64,000 bases of DNA. It comes from Martelella endophytica. GTDB taxonomy: Bacteria; Pseudomonadota; Alphaproteobacteria; Rhizobiales; Rhizobiaceae. Under the pieces are notes generated by a model. It searched no databases and was not told where the DNA came from. It saw only the letters and a program-made list of their open reading frames with translations. Of the stretch, positions 1 to 13,778 are shown one piece after another; the stretch's first letter is position 1, and every line of letters starts with the position of its first letter. Location of the stretch: the NCBI RefSeq assembly GCF_000960975.1, contig NZ_CP010803.1:310001-374000 (forward strand). The letters are read 5' to 3'. The translations under genes were made by a program, and so were the position numbers.

Positions 1-870
1 CTTGTTGAAGTCGATCATGTTCTCGCGGCTGATGATCGACATTGTCTTGGTCGCCGCCGAATTCGGCGTCAGCACGTAGATGAGGTCGAAGATGCGCAGC
101 GCATCGAGCATGCGGAAGATTACCGCCACCATCAGCGCCGGGCGCACCAGCGGCAACGTCACGCGGAAGAACACCTTCACCGGATTGACGCCATCGACCT
201 TCGCCGCCTCGTAGATGTCACGCGGGATCATCTGCAGGCCCGCAAGGCAGAGCAGCGCCATGAATGGCGTCGTTTTCCAGATATCGACGATCAGCACCGC
301 GATCATCGCGGTATCGATATTGGCGGTCCAGGCGATCTTGTGGTCGATCAGGCCGAGCTTGAGCAGCATGTCGTTGATGATGCCGAACTGGTCGTTGAAC
401 ATCAGGCCCCACATGCGCGCCGAGACGATGGTCGGGATCGCCCAAGGGATGAGGATCGCGGCGCGCACGATGCCGCGCCCGACGAAACGGGCATTCAGCA
501 CCAGCGCCACCAGCAGGCCGAGCACGGTTTCGATCGACACCGAGATGATAGAAAAGCGCACGGTGTTCCACACCGCGTTCCACCAGTCGGCATCGGCGAG
601 CGTGCCCCGCCACAGCACCCGGCCGGAGGAAAGCTCGCGGCGATAGAGATAATTGTCGAAGCCGATCCACTTGCCGCCATAGAGATTGTCGAGCGTGGTG
701 TCGGTGAAGGAGAAGTAGATGGAGCGCAGAAGCGGCCAGGCGGCGACGCAGAACAGCATCACCAGCATCGGCACGAGAAACCAGAAGGCGGCGCGGCGGC
801 GCTGATCCTCAAGGCTTCGCTCGCGCCCGCCGCCTGTGGCGGGGGGAAGCGCGGACGAGGTTTCGGTCAT
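1..870 (-). CDS. Sugar ABC transporter permease (MalF/UgpA type), 3' end off window
   Basis: Inner-membrane permease of a binding-protein-dependent sugar importer. The frame opens at the ATG at 870 and is still open at base 1, so the C-terminus is missing. A cytoplasmic N-terminus rich in G and R is followed by a first membrane segment (about residues 27-47) and further hydrophobic blocks. Near the visible end is the EAA loop (EAAKVDGVNP followed by a V-T-L-P motif) that docks on the ATPase. It lies about 100 bp downstream of the binding-protein gene on the same strand, so it is co-transcribed with it and with the LacI-controlled unit. The second permease and ATPase are expected to the left. 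Substrate is not decidable from this part; trehalose/maltose or alpha-glucoside types fit the order regulator, binding protein, permease. Confidence 0.9.
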   Translation of the reverse strand, partial: MTETSSALPPATGGGRERSLEDQRRRAAFWFLVPMLVMLFCVAAWPLLRSIYFSFTDTTLDNLYGGKWIGFDNYLYRRELSSGRVLWRGTLADADWWNAVWNTVRFSIISVSIETVLGLLVALVLNARFVGRGIVRAAILIPWAIPTIVSARMWGLMFNDQFGIINDMLLKLGLIDHKIAWTANIDTAMIAVLIVDIWKTTPFMALLCLAGLQMIPRDIYEAAKVDGVNPVKVFFRVTLPLVRPALMVAVIFRMLDALRIFDLIYVLTPNSAATKTMSIISRENMIDFNK

Positions 871-966
871 GGCCCGTTTCCTGTCGGTTACTGCCGCCGC
901 CATTTCCGGCGCGGCCGATGGAAGATGGGACGGCGCAAGAACGCCGCCCCGACCAACAAAGGAGCG

Positions 967-2244
967 TTACCAGCCGCTGCCCTTCAGATCCTCAAGGTCA
1001 ATCTCGAGGATTTCAAGGTTTTCAGCGGCAGTGCCGTCGCCGGCCAGCGTATTGTGGACGGCCGACCAGAACAGCGAGGAGACCTCGTTATACTTGCCCT
1101 TTGTGGGGGCGGACGGCCGCGGAACGGCGTTCAGGAACACCTCTTTCCAGCGCGGAATGATCGGCTGCTGCTCGGCGATTTCCGGATCGTCATAAAGCGC
1201 GACGAGCGTCGGCAGGTTGGTCTGCTTCAGGGCGCGTTCCTTCTGCGCCTCGGGGCCGGCCAGATACATGGCAAGCGAGACGGCGGCCTCCTGATGCTTG
1301 CTGTATTTCGACACGGCGACATTCCAGCCGCCAAGCGTTGCTGCCGGCGATCCGCCGTCCGGGCCGGCCGGCAGGGTCGTGACGTCGAACTCGCCCTTGA
1401 TCGGGCTCGAATCGTCATTGCCGAGCGCATAGGCATAGGGCCAGTTGCGCATGAACACGGCATTGCCGGTCTGCCAGACGCCGCGGGCCTCCTCTTCCAT
1501 GTAGGCGAGCACGCCTTCCGGCGAGATCGTGTTGATCCAGGAAGCGGCTTCCTCTACCGCCGCCGCGGCCTTGGGATTGTTGATCGAGATCGTGCCGTCC
1601 GGCTCAACGATCTGGCCGCCGCCATAGGACTTCACCCATTCCAGCGCGTCGCAGGTCAGCCCCTCATAGGCGTTGCCCTGCCAGACATAACCCCACATGT
1701 CGGCATTGCCGTCGGCCCGCTCGCCGTCCTGGATTTCCTTGGCGGTCTCGGCAAGCTCCGTCCAGGTCTTCGGCGGTTCCTTGCCGTATTTGTCGAGCAG
1801 GTCCTTGCGGTAGTAGAGCGCCGGCGCGTCGGTAAAGATCGGCATCGCCACGAGCTTGCCGTCAACGGTCTGCGACTGGATGATCGAGGGGAAATAGTCG
1901 TCGATGACATCCTTGGCGGCATCGCTCAGATCGACGAAATGATCGGCAAGCTGCGGCGCCCAGATGACGTCGGTCTGGTAGAGATCGACATCGGCGTTAC
2001 CGGCGGCAAGCCAGAGGCGGTACTGACCGAACTGGTCCGTGGTCGACGACGGCATAGGCACGATCTTCGCGGTGTTGCCGGTTTCATCCTCCCACGGCTT
2101 CACCAGATCCTTGAAGTTCTGCACTGCCGTGCCCGTGTCACCCGAAACGATGGTGACCTCGACGGCAGAAGCGGGTACCGCAAGACTTGCGAAAAGTGCT
2201 CCGCCTGCGGCAAAATATGCCAGTCTGTTCAGTCGCTTGACCAT
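967..2244 (-). CDS. Extracellular sugar-binding protein of ABC importer (family 1)
   Basis: Periplasmic solute-binding protein that delivers a sugar to the permeases encoded downstream. The 425-residue product starts with a Sec signal peptide (basic MVKRLNR, hydrophobic core, VPASA cleavage region) and has the family-1 (MalE-like) layout, including an early E-V-T-I-V-S-G strand and the central LGGWNVAVSKYSKHQEAA block. Length and the neighbouring LacI gene resemble ThuE/AglE-type trehalose, maltose or alpha-glucoside systems of rhizobia, but residues that would fix the substrate cannot be read by eye. Its upstream region holds a perfect 14-bp palindrome identical to one before the lacI-type gene, so it is very probably repressed by that regulator. 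Confidence 0.9.
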   Translation of the reverse strand: MVKRLNRLAYFAAGGALFASLAVPASAVEVTIVSGDTGTAVQNFKDLVKPWEDETGNTAKIVPMPSSTTDQFGQYRLWLAAGNADVDLYQTDVIWAPQLADHFVDLSDAAKDVIDDYFPSIIQSQTVDGKLVAMPIFTDAPALYYRKDLLDKYGKEPPKTWTELAETAKEIQDGERADGNADMWGYVWQGNAYEGLTCDALEWVKSYGGGQIVEPDGTISINNPKAAAAVEEAASWINTISPEGVLAYMEEEARGVWQTGNAVFMRNWPYAYALGNDDSSPIKGEFDVTTLPAGPDGGSPAATLGGWNVAVSKYSKHQEAAVSLAMYLAGPEAQKERALKQTNLPTLVALYDDPEIAEQQPIIPRWKEVFLNAVPRPSAPTKGKYNEVSSLFWSAVHNTLAGDGTAAENLEILEIDLEDLKGSGW

Positions 2245-2312
2245 GAATTCCTCCCTTGAAGACAGCCGACACTCCCATATCGGCGAACACCGTTTCTTGA
2301 TTTACGTGAAAT

Positions 2313-2326
2313 CCGAAACGTTTCGG
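2313..2326. promoter_or_regulatory. LacI-family operator before the sugar-binding protein gene
   Basis: Perfect palindrome CCGAAACGTTTCGG with the central CG typical of LacI/GalR operators. It lies about 70 bp upstream of the binding-protein start and is repeated exactly at 3501-3514. Inferred role: repression of the importer operon until the sugar inducer is present. Confidence 0.8.
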
Positions 2327-2388
2327 GAGGGTAGGCTCGCAAATGCGTTCTGTCAACGGGACAAATCGGAGGGCCGTGGACGACGACC

Positions 2389-3414
2389 TTACACAGTGGC
2401 GACGGAAGCGCGCTCGATGAACACCGTGCGGCCGATTTCCTGCATCTGCGCAAGCGGATAGCCGCCGTCGATGGCGCGGGCGAGGAAGGTCGCCATCGGC
2501 TTCCAGCTTTCCGACAGGGCACTGGCGGTCACGGTGAGCGGCGGATTGAAGCGCTCGGAATCGAATTCGAACAGGAGATCGTCATGGGCAACCACAGAGA
2601 CATCGCCCGGAATCGACAGCCCCGCCGCCTCGACCGCGCGATAAACACCCTTTGCAATCCGTGTGTTACCGCAGATCACCGCCGTCGGTCGCTCAGCCAT
2701 GTGGGCAACGAAACGCACGCTTTCGACAAGGCCCGCGCTTTCCGTCATCTCGACGGCAACATGAAGCGTCTCGTCATAGGCAATCCCCGCCTCGGCAAGC
2801 GCGCGGGCATAACCTCTCTGCCGAGCCTCGACGAATGTCAGCGAGCGAAGACCGTTGATGAAGGCGATGCGACGGTGTCCACGCTCGATGAGATGGCGCG
2901 TGAGGCGATGGGCGACCTCTTCATTGTCGATATCGAAATAGGGGTGGGCGCTGTCGGGCGCGGCGCGGCCATGGACCACGAAGGGCACCTCCCGCTCGCG
3001 CAGGAAGGCAATACGCCGGTCATCGACCACAGGATTGAGGATCACGAAGCCATCAAGCGTTCGGCTGTCGACCAGCCGCCGATAGACCTTGATCTCGTCA
3101 TCCGTCAGCCGGCCGACATGCAGCATGAACTGCAGGTCATGCTCGGCAAAGAACTCAGAAAGCCCGCATGTCGTCTCCACGAAGAGCGTATCGGGCGGCA
3201 CTTCCGAACGATTTCGGAAGACCAGGCCGACAGTGCCGGAGCGGCCGGAAACCAGCCGCCGCGCCGCAATATTGGGTATATAATTCAAGATTTTGGCGGC
3301 TTCCATCACCCGTTCCCGGGTGGCCGCGCTCACATCGCTGTGGCCATTCAGCGCCCGGCTGACCTGGGTGACCGACAGCCCCAGCGCCCGGCTCAAATCC
3401 TTCAGTGTTGTCAT
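2389..3414 (-). CDS. LacI-family transcriptional regulator of the sugar importer
   Basis: DNA-binding repressor of 341 residues. The N-terminus MTTLKDLSRALGLSVTQVSR is a classic LacI helix-turn-helix followed by the hinge helix (NIAARRLVSGRSGTVGLVF), then a periplasmic-binding-protein-like sensor domain. The start at 3414 is chosen because the helix-turn-helix begins there; the frame is open 15 codons further upstream but this adds only a non-conserved R-rich tail. It is on the same strand as, and just upstream of, the binding-protein gene. Identical operators before both genes imply autoregulation plus control of the importer. Confidence 0.93.
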   Translation of the reverse strand: MTTLKDLSRALGLSVTQVSRALNGHSDVSAATRERVMEAAKILNYIPNIAARRLVSGRSGTVGLVFRNRSEVPPDTLFVETTCGLSEFFAEHDLQFMLHVGRLTDDEIKVYRRLVDSRTLDGFVILNPVVDDRRIAFLREREVPFVVHGRAAPDSAHPYFDIDNEEVAHRLTRHLIERGHRRIAFINGLRSLTFVEARQRGYARALAEAGIAYDETLHVAVEMTESAGLVESVRFVAHMAERPTAVICGNTRIAKGVYRAVEAAGLSIPGDVSVVAHDDLLFEFDSERFNPPLTVTASALSESWKPMATFLARAIDGGYPLAQMQEIGRTVFIERASVATV

Positions 3415-3500
3415 CGTATCCCGAAGCGCAAATCGAATTTCTCGCGCCTTTCCTCGCACTTATCTTGCCAAGGGCGGCAGCGGCAGGCAAGTCGCGTCAA

Positions 3501-3514
3501 CCGAAACGTTTCGG
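3501..3514. promoter_or_regulatory. Second LacI-family operator, upstream of the regulator gene
   Basis: CCGAAACGTTTCGG, identical to 2313-2326, located 87 bp upstream of the regulator start codon. Two perfect copies flanking the regulator gene are strong evidence that this is its own binding site. Confidence 0.8.
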
Positions 3515-3602
3515 ATATCCTGCCCTGCAGCAGCCTCCGTTCGCATCCGCACGCGCTTTCCCGAGGCTCCCATTCGGCTTTGTGGACTTAGTCACCGCCA
3601 AA

Positions 3603-4205
3603 CTAATCGAGCGCCTTGACGAACCAGAGGCCATCTTCGCGATCCTGCCGCGTCAGGCCGATATAGCTATAGAATCCCTGCGCATTTTCGTTCGTCCGGC
3701 TGACACCGAGATGGACACCACGGGCTCCGGCAGCGGTCAGCGCTTCGAGCTCCGTCGCGATCAGGCGCCGGCCCCAGCCACCCGATTGCAGCGGTGGCAG
3801 GAGATTGATGTGGAGATGGGCAGGATATCGCCGGGCGATATCGACCGGCTGATATCGCGGTGCAGTAATATAGGAAAGCACATTGCCGTCGAGCGGCTTC
3901 TCGACCACGCACTCGGCATAACGACGCCTCAGCCTCGGCCACCAGGCCTCGTCGAGCCGCTGTTCGAAGGCGGCCGTATCCGGCGTGCCGACGATATAGC
4001 CCATGGCCGTGCCATCGACATCAACGACGAAACAGAAATCCGGAGAGAATTCGAGATAGGGCACGGCCCAGACGAGACCCGGATAATCCGGATCACTGTA
4101 GAGCGCGCTGGCGTCCCCGCCGGAATCGGCGGTTTTCAGGCAGATGTCGAAAAGCGCCTGGCGATCTTCGGGCCGGGCACGGCGGATGAACGGTTCTGCG
4201 GTCAT
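3603..4205 (-). CDS. GNAT-family N-acetyltransferase
   Basis: Predicted acetyl-CoA-dependent acyltransferase of 200 residues. The start IRRARPEDRQALFDIC is the usual first strand and helix of the GNAT fold; the acetyl-CoA loop is seen as LQSGGWGRRLIATELEAL (Q/G-x-G-x-G/A type), followed by GVHLGVSRTNENAQGFYSYI, the beta5/alpha4 segment. The overall layout resembles the acetyltransferase-like domain related to O-GlcNAcase C-termini, so a glycan-related role is possible but unproven. It lies downstream of the regulator's promoter region on the minus strand and is probably separate from the sugar operon. Confidence 0.85.
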   Translation of the reverse strand: MTAEPFIRRARPEDRQALFDICLKTADSGGDASALYSDPDYPGLVWAVPYLEFSPDFCFVVDVDGTAMGYIVGTPDTAAFEQRLDEAWWPRLRRRYAECVVEKPLDGNVLSYITAPRYQPVDIARRYPAHLHINLLPPLQSGGWGRRLIATELEALTAAGARGVHLGVSRTNENAQGFYSYIGLTRQDREDGLWFVKALD

Positions 4206-4285
4206 GAAAGGTCTCCGATGAACGAAGCGGCAAGGCCGGATCGCGGGCTCATAGCCCGCCGGATCGGCAGAAGCATGGCAAGGCC

Positions 4286-5278
4286 TCAGGCGGCGCCGAC
4301 GCGCAGGAAATCGTGGAAATGGACGATACCGACCGGCCTTCGCTCGTCGTCGACGACCATCAGCGCCGAGATATTGTGCTTGTTCAGCAAGGCGAGCGCG
4401 CTCGAGACGAGCATGTTCGGCCTCACCGTCTTCGGCTCCGTCGTCATGATGTCCTGAACGCTGAGGCCGCTCAGGTCGCGCGACAGGTGGCGGGCGAGAT
4501 CGCCGTCGGTGATGATGCCGGAAAGCCGTCCGGCCTCATCAAGCACGCCGACGCAGCCGAAACGCTTCTGCGACAGCACCATGATCGCCTCCGGCACGCG
4601 CGTGCCGAGGCGCACCAGCGGCATCCGGTCGCCGCAATGCATGATATCCTCCACATGCGACAGCAGCGCACCGAGCTTGCCGCCCGGATGATAGACCCTG
4701 AAATCGGTCTCCGAAAAGCCGCGCATCTCAAGAAGCGCAATCGCCAGCGCATCGCCGAGCGCGAGCTGCATCGTCGTCGACGTCGTCGGCGCAAGGCCGT
4801 GAGGACAGGCTTCATCCGCCTTCGGCAGGATCAGCGCGATATCGGCGGCCAGCGCCAGCGATGACTGGCGGCCGGCGGTGATCGCGATCAGCGGAATGGC
4901 AAAGCGGCGGGTATAGGCCACGAGTGCGGTCAGCTCGCTGCTTTCGCCGCTCCAGGAGAGCGCCAGCACCGCATCATTCTGGGAGATCATGCCCATATCG
5001 CCATGATTGGCTTCGGCGGGATGGACGAAAAAGGCCGGCGTGCCGGTGGAGGCGAAGGTCGCCGCGATCTTGGTGCCGACATGGCCGCTCTTGCCGACGC
5101 CGGAGACGATCACGTGGCCCGCCGTCTGCTTCAGAAGGATCGCGGCCTTGGCAAAGGGATCGGAAAGACCATTGGCGATCGCGTCCGCCAGCGCATCAAG
5201 GCCCTTCCGCTCGTAATCGACGGTTCTCAGCGCCGAGGCGGCGGCTTCTGCCGCCAGAATGTCCATTTCGTCAGCCAT
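4286..5278 (-). CDS. kdsD: Arabinose-5-phosphate isomerase, KpsF/GutQ family
   Basis: Interconverts ribulose-5-phosphate and arabinose-5-phosphate, the first step toward KDO for lipopolysaccharide. An N-terminal SIS domain holds VIVSGVGKSGHVGTKIAATF and the ALSWSGESSE phosphosugar loop, HPAEANHGDMG is the conserved active-site stretch, and two CBS domains occupy the C-terminal third (from about DIMHCGDRMPLV). I place the start at 5278 (MADEMDIL); an in-frame ATG ten codons upstream would nearly abut the preceding gene's end. The neighbouring esterase and galU suggest a small cluster around sugar-phosphate or envelope precursors. Confidence 0.92.
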   Translation of the reverse strand: MADEMDILAAEAAASALRTVDYERKGLDALADAIANGLSDPFAKAAILLKQTAGHVIVSGVGKSGHVGTKIAATFASTGTPAFFVHPAEANHGDMGMISQNDAVLALSWSGESSELTALVAYTRRFAIPLIAITAGRQSSLALAADIALILPKADEACPHGLAPTTSTTMQLALGDALAIALLEMRGFSETDFRVYHPGGKLGALLSHVEDIMHCGDRMPLVRLGTRVPEAIMVLSQKRFGCVGVLDEAGRLSGIITDGDLARHLSRDLSGLSVQDIMTTEPKTVRPNMLVSSALALLNKHNISALMVVDDERRPVGIVHFHDFLRVGAA

Positions 5279-5308
5279 GATCGCTGGTAGCCCCTTTATC
5301 TGTCGCAA

Positions 5309-6109
5309 TCAAGTGAGCCGCCGCATCCAGTCGAGCGCAAGCTCCGTCCATGCAGCATGCGTGCCGGTGCGGTCGCGGAGCGCGAAACCGTGCGGCGCTG
5401 CGGCGAAGACGTGGGCATCGACGGCAAGCCCCTCTGCTGCTGCCGTTTCGACAAGCCGCAGGGCATGCTCGACCGGCACGGAGCGATCGTTCAGCGCATA
5501 GGCCAGGAATACGGGCATTTTCGGATGGGCATGCGGGTGGCCGGCTAGGCCGACCGGCCAGTCGTCATAAAAGTCCTGCTTTTCAACGGGCGGATAATCC
5601 GGCTTGCCGGGCGGAAACTTGTGGTTCCGGTGGTTGGCATTGAGCGGCGCATAGCCGATCACCGCGCCTTGCGCCATCAGCCGGTGCTGCTGGCAGGCCA
5701 TGACGCCGGCAAGGTGGCCGCCGGAGGACAGGCCAACGTGAAAGAGCGGCAGGTCCGGGCCGGTCTTCGCCAGGTGATCGAGCGCGGCGAGACCATCGGA
5801 AAGCGCGACATCCTTCGGATGAACGCCGCCATCCCCCGTCGGGGCGCCCGGCAATCTGTGCACCAGAACATGGGCATCGACACCGATGCCGTTCAGCCAG
5901 CGGGCGACCTCGACACCCTCCTTGTCATAGAAGAGCCTGGTGTAGCCGCCACCGGCATAGACCAGCGCCCGGGCGCAGGGGCGATCCACGGTGAAGGCGT
6001 GCAGTTCGGGGCGGTGGACATTGGCGAAGAACCGGTTCGGCGCCTCGCCTTCGAGGCGGTTTTCCGCACCCTGGCGGAGAATGGTGATATCGGGGAAGGG
6101 CATGGACAT
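5309..6109 (-). CDS. Alpha/beta hydrolase, esterase/lipase-like
   Basis: Soluble hydrolase of 266 residues with the full catalytic triad visible: nucleophile elbow GLSSGG, an acid in YALNDRSVPVE, and histidine in AAPHGFALR. ARALVYAGGGYTRLF supplies an oxyanion-hole G-G-G instead of the HGGG of the hormone-sensitive lipase group. No signal peptide is seen. It ends 30 bp before kdsD and is transcribed in the same direction, so the two may be co-transcribed. Natural substrate unknown; a carbohydrate or short-acyl ester is a guess. Confidence 0.8.
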   Translation of the reverse strand: MSMPFPDITILRQGAENRLEGEAPNRFFANVHRPELHAFTVDRPCARALVYAGGGYTRLFYDKEGVEVARWLNGIGVDAHVLVHRLPGAPTGDGGVHPKDVALSDGLAALDHLAKTGPDLPLFHVGLSSGGHLAGVMACQQHRLMAQGAVIGYAPLNANHRNHKFPPGKPDYPPVEKQDFYDDWPVGLAGHPHAHPKMPVFLAYALNDRSVPVEHALRLVETAAAEGLAVDAHVFAAAPHGFALRDRTGTHAAWTELALDWMRRLT

Positions 6110-6117
6110 TCCAGACG

Positions 6118-6142
6118 AAAAAAGCGGCGCATGAAGCGCCGC
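6118..6142 (-). terminator. Rho-independent terminator after galU
   Basis: On the minus strand a perfect 7-bp stem GCGGCGC / GCGCCGC with a 5-nt loop is followed by six T residues. It lies just past the galU stop codon and just before the hydrolase start, so it should end the galU transcript. Confidence 0.85.
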
Positions 6143-6172
6143 CCTTATAGCATTTCCAGTTGATCGCGCGAA

Positions 6173-7060
6173 TTATTTCAGCGCGGCAATCAGCGCCTTG
6201 AGCTCGTCCTCGACCTTCGGGCGGATATCTTCGCGCTTCAGCGCCAGCGCCACATTGGCGATGATGAAGCCTTCCTTGGAGCCGCAGTCGAAGGTCTGGC
6301 CATCGAACTTGTAACCGAAGAATTCCTGGCTCTGCGCAAGCTTCAGCATACCGTCGGTGAGCTGGATCTCGTTGCCGGCACCGCGCTCGGTCTCGGCAAG
6401 GATCGGGAAGATTTCCGGCTGCAGGATATAACGGCCATTGATGAAGTAGTTGGACGGCGCAGTACCCGGTTCCGGCTTTTCAATCATCTCGGTGATCTTG
6501 AAACCGTTGCCGACCGTTTCGCCGACGCCGACAATGCCATACTTGTGGGCGAGCGAGGGGTCGCATTCCTCGACCGAGACGACATTGCCGCCGGCAACGT
6601 CGTAGACTTCCATCATGCCCTTCAGGCAGGGCTTGTCGGCTTCCATCACCATGTCGGGCAGGATCAGAGCGAAGGGCTCGGGGCCGACGATCTCGCGGGC
6701 GCACCAGACAGCGTGGCCAAGACCGTGGGGTTCCTGCTGACGGGTAAAGGTCGCCGTGCCGGCCTTCGGCAGCATCGTGGCAAGCAGGCTCAGCTCCGCA
6801 TTCTTGTTGCGCGCCTTCAGCGTCGCTTCCAGCTCGTACTGGATATCGAAATAATCCTCGATGACGTGCTTGTTGCGGCCGGTGACGAAGACGAAGTGCT
6901 CGATGCCGGCTTCGATCGCCTCGTCGACCACGTACTGCACGATCGGCTTGTCGACGACGGGCAGCATTTCCTTCGGCACGACCTTGGTCGCGGGCAGGAA
7001 GCGTGTACCGAGACCGGCGACCGGCAGAACTGCCTTGCGAACCTTCTTATGCTGAGCCAA
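6173..7060 (-). CDS. galU: UTP--glucose-1-phosphate uridylyltransferase
   Basis: Makes UDP-glucose from UTP and glucose-1-phosphate for exopolysaccharide, LPS and glucans. The 295-residue protein has the nucleotide-binding signature [20 protein letters not shown], then [31 protein letters not shown] and the late [19 protein letters not shown] motif, matching bacterial GalU from end to end. It is a monocistronic minus-strand unit bounded by a terminator at 6118-6142 and about 80 bp of AT-richer upstream DNA likely to hold its promoter. Confidence 0.96.
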   Translation of the reverse strand: MAQHKKVRKAVLPVAGLGTRFLPATKVVPKEMLPVVDKPIVQYVVDEAIEAGIEHFVFVTGRNKHVIEDYFDIQYELEATLKARNKNAELSLLATMLPKAGTATFTRQQEPHGLGHAVWCAREIVGPEPFALILPDMVMEADKPCLKGMMEVYDVAGGNVVSVEECDPSLAHKYGIVGVGETVGNGFKITEMIEKPEPGTAPSNYFINGRYILQPEIFPILAETERGAGNEIQLTDGMLKLAQSQEFFGYKFDGQTFDCGSKEGFIIANVALALKREDIRPKVEDELKALIAALK

Positions 7061-7138
7061 GACCCTCTCCTTTTATCGTCAAAACGCGGAAATGAATGAA
7101 TTATTCTGGCAATATTGGTAAGGTCTAGCAAGATACAA

Positions 7139-7165
7139 GGGGCGGTGCAATCAAGCGCCCGCCCC
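7139..7165 (-). terminator. Probable terminator downstream of gltD
   Basis: Inverted repeat GGGGCGG / CCGCCCC with a 13-nt loop, followed on the minus strand by TTGTATCTTG. It lies about 55 bp past the gltD stop. The T tract is imperfect, so termination strength is uncertain. Confidence 0.55.
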
Positions 7166-7218
7166 TTCTGGATTTTTATCAGGAATGGTCCGTCCGCCAT
7201 CTGGACGGGCAGTTTACG

Positions 7219-8673
7219 TCAACGCGGCAGCAGCGTTTCGCCCATCAGAGCCTCGTCGATGGCGCGGGCGGCCTGGCGGCCCTCGCGAATCGCCCAGACC
7301 ACCAGCGACTGGCCGCGGCGAACGTCGCCAGCGGTCCAGAACTTGTCGACCGAGGTCTTGTAGTCGGTGTCGTTGGCAATCACGTTGACCGAGCCGCGGC
7401 TGTCGGTGTTGAGCGTCAACCGGCCTTCCAGATCGGCAAGCACGCCGTCCTTGAACGGGCCGCGGAAGCCGATGGCGATAAAAGCGAGATCGGCCTTGAT
7501 GACGAATTCCGTGCCAGCGATCGGCTTGCGCTTCTCGTCCACATGGCAGCACTTCACGCCGGTCAGCACGCCGTCCTCGCCCACGAATTCCAGCGTTGCG
7601 ACCTGGAACTCGCGTACCGCACCTTCGGCCTGCGAGGAAGACGTGCGCATCTTGGTGGCCCAGAACGGCCAGACGGCGAGCTTGTCTTCCTTTTCCGGCG
7701 GCTGCGGGCGGATGTCGAGCTGGGTGACCTTGACGGCGCCCTGGCGGAAGGCCGTGCCGACGCAGTCGGACGCGGTATCGCCGCCGCCGACGACGACGAC
7801 ATGCTTGCCGCCGGCAAGGATCGGCTCGGACGGCCAGCCGGTACTATCGATGTTCTCACGGCCGACGCGACGGTTCTGCTGCACCAGAAACGGCATCGCA
7901 TCATGCACGCCGTGCAGCTCGCCGCCGCCGATGCCGGAGGCACGCGGGGTTTCCGAACCACCGCAATAGAGCACCGCATCGTAATCGGACAGCAGCTGAT
8001 CCATCTTCACATCGACGCCGACATTGACGCCGCAATGGAAGGTAACGCCCTCGCCGCGCATCTGCTCGACGCGACGGTCAATGAAGTTCTTCTCCATCTT
8101 GAAGTCGGGAATGCCGTAGCGCAGCAGGCCGCCGGGCTTCGATTCACGCTCGTAGAGGTCAACCTCGTGGCCAGCGCGGCCGAGCTGCTGGGCTGCCGCC
8201 ATGCCGGCAGGGCCGGAGCCGATGACGGCCACGCGCTTGCCGGTCTTCACCGTCGCCGGCTGCGGCACGATGAAGCCGAGCTCATAGGCCTTGTCGGCGA
8301 TCGCCTGCTCGACGGTCTTGATCGAGACCGGAATGTCCTCGAGGTTCAGCGTGCAAGCTTCTTCGCAGGGAGCGGGGCAGACACGGCCGGTGAACTCGGG
8401 GAAATTGTTGGTCGAATGCAGGTTCGCAATCGCCTCTTTCCAGTTGCCGTTATAGACCAGATCGTTCCAGTCCGGGATCTGGTTGTGGATCGGACAGCCG
8501 GTCGGGCCGTGGCAATAGGGGATGCCACAGTCCATGCAGCGGGCAGCCTGCTTCTGCACTTCCGGATCCGACATCGGGATCGTGAACTCACGGAAATGCC
8601 GAATCCGATCGGAGGCCGGCTGATACTTCGCGACCTGCCGGTCGATTTCCATAAAACCTGTAACCTTGCCCAT
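7219..8673 (-). CDS. gltD: Glutamate synthase (NADPH) small subunit
   Basis: FAD/NADPH-dependent beta subunit passing electrons to GltB for glutamate synthesis. The 484-residue protein carries the N-terminal iron-sulfur cysteines ([16 protein letters not shown] and later [12 protein letters not shown]), an FAD Rossmann motif [18 protein letters not shown] and an NADPH motif [15 protein letters not shown]. It follows the ybjQ-like gene by 14 bp, last in the gltB operon. Confidence 0.97.
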   Translation of the reverse strand: MGKVTGFMEIDRQVAKYQPASDRIRHFREFTIPMSDPEVQKQAARCMDCGIPYCHGPTGCPIHNQIPDWNDLVYNGNWKEAIANLHSTNNFPEFTGRVCPAPCEEACTLNLEDIPVSIKTVEQAIADKAYELGFIVPQPATVKTGKRVAVIGSGPAGMAAAQQLGRAGHEVDLYERESKPGGLLRYGIPDFKMEKNFIDRRVEQMRGEGVTFHCGVNVGVDVKMDQLLSDYDAVLYCGGSETPRASGIGGGELHGVHDAMPFLVQQNRRVGRENIDSTGWPSEPILAGGKHVVVVGGGDTASDCVGTAFRQGAVKVTQLDIRPQPPEKEDKLAVWPFWATKMRTSSSQAEGAVREFQVATLEFVGEDGVLTGVKCCHVDEKRKPIAGTEFVIKADLAFIAIGFRGPFKDGVLADLEGRLTLNTDSRGSVNVIANDTDYKTSVDKFWTAGDVRRGQSLVVWAIREGRQAARAIDEALMGETLLPR

Positions 8674-8687
8674 ATTCTTCCCTGAAA

Positions 8688-9011
8688 CTACTCGATGACG
8701 ACCGCAGTGCCGGATACCGATACCATCAGCATCGTACCCTTTCCGGTCGTAATATTTTCATAGTCGATGTCGACAGCGACGATGGCATTCGCCCCCAACC
8801 GCTCGGCGTCGTTCTGCATTTCCTCATAGGCTGCCTCGCGGGCTTCGCGCAACGCATTCTCGTAAGCGCCGGAGCGCCCGCCAATGATATCGCGAACACC
8901 CGCCAGAAAATCCCTGAACACATTGGCGCCGATGATGGCCTCGCCGGTCACGATACCCTTGTAGGCGGCGATCCGCCGCCCTTCGAGCACATTTGTCGTC
9001 GTCATCAGCAT
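8688..9011 (-). CDS. YbjQ/UPF0145 family protein
   Basis: Small cytoplasmic protein (107 residues) of the YbjQ family, which forms compact oligomers and is sometimes annotated as heavy-metal binding; its function is unknown. Seen are [21 protein letters not shown] at the start, the [19 protein letters not shown] helix and [13 protein letters not shown]. The start at 9011 is chosen because AGGAG lies 7 bases upstream. It sits between gltB (45 bp gap) and gltD (14 bp gap), an arrangement I recall from other rhizobia. Confidence 0.85.
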   Translation of the reverse strand: MLMTTTNVLEGRRIAAYKGIVTGEAIIGANVFRDFLAGVRDIIGGRSGAYENALREAREAAYEEMQNDAERLGANAIVAVDIDYENITTGKGTMLMVSVSGTAVVIE

Positions 9012-9056
9012 TGAACATCTCCTGAGAGCATTCAACCGCCCCGTGAGGCGGCCAGA

Positions 9057-13778
<4,722 letters not shown>

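Noticed and set aside
340..2259. Long plus-strand open frame opposite the sugar-binding protein and permease genes
   Set aside because: Antisense shadow of high-GC genes; composition is R/H/D-rich without domain features, and the minus-strand genes have clear motifs.
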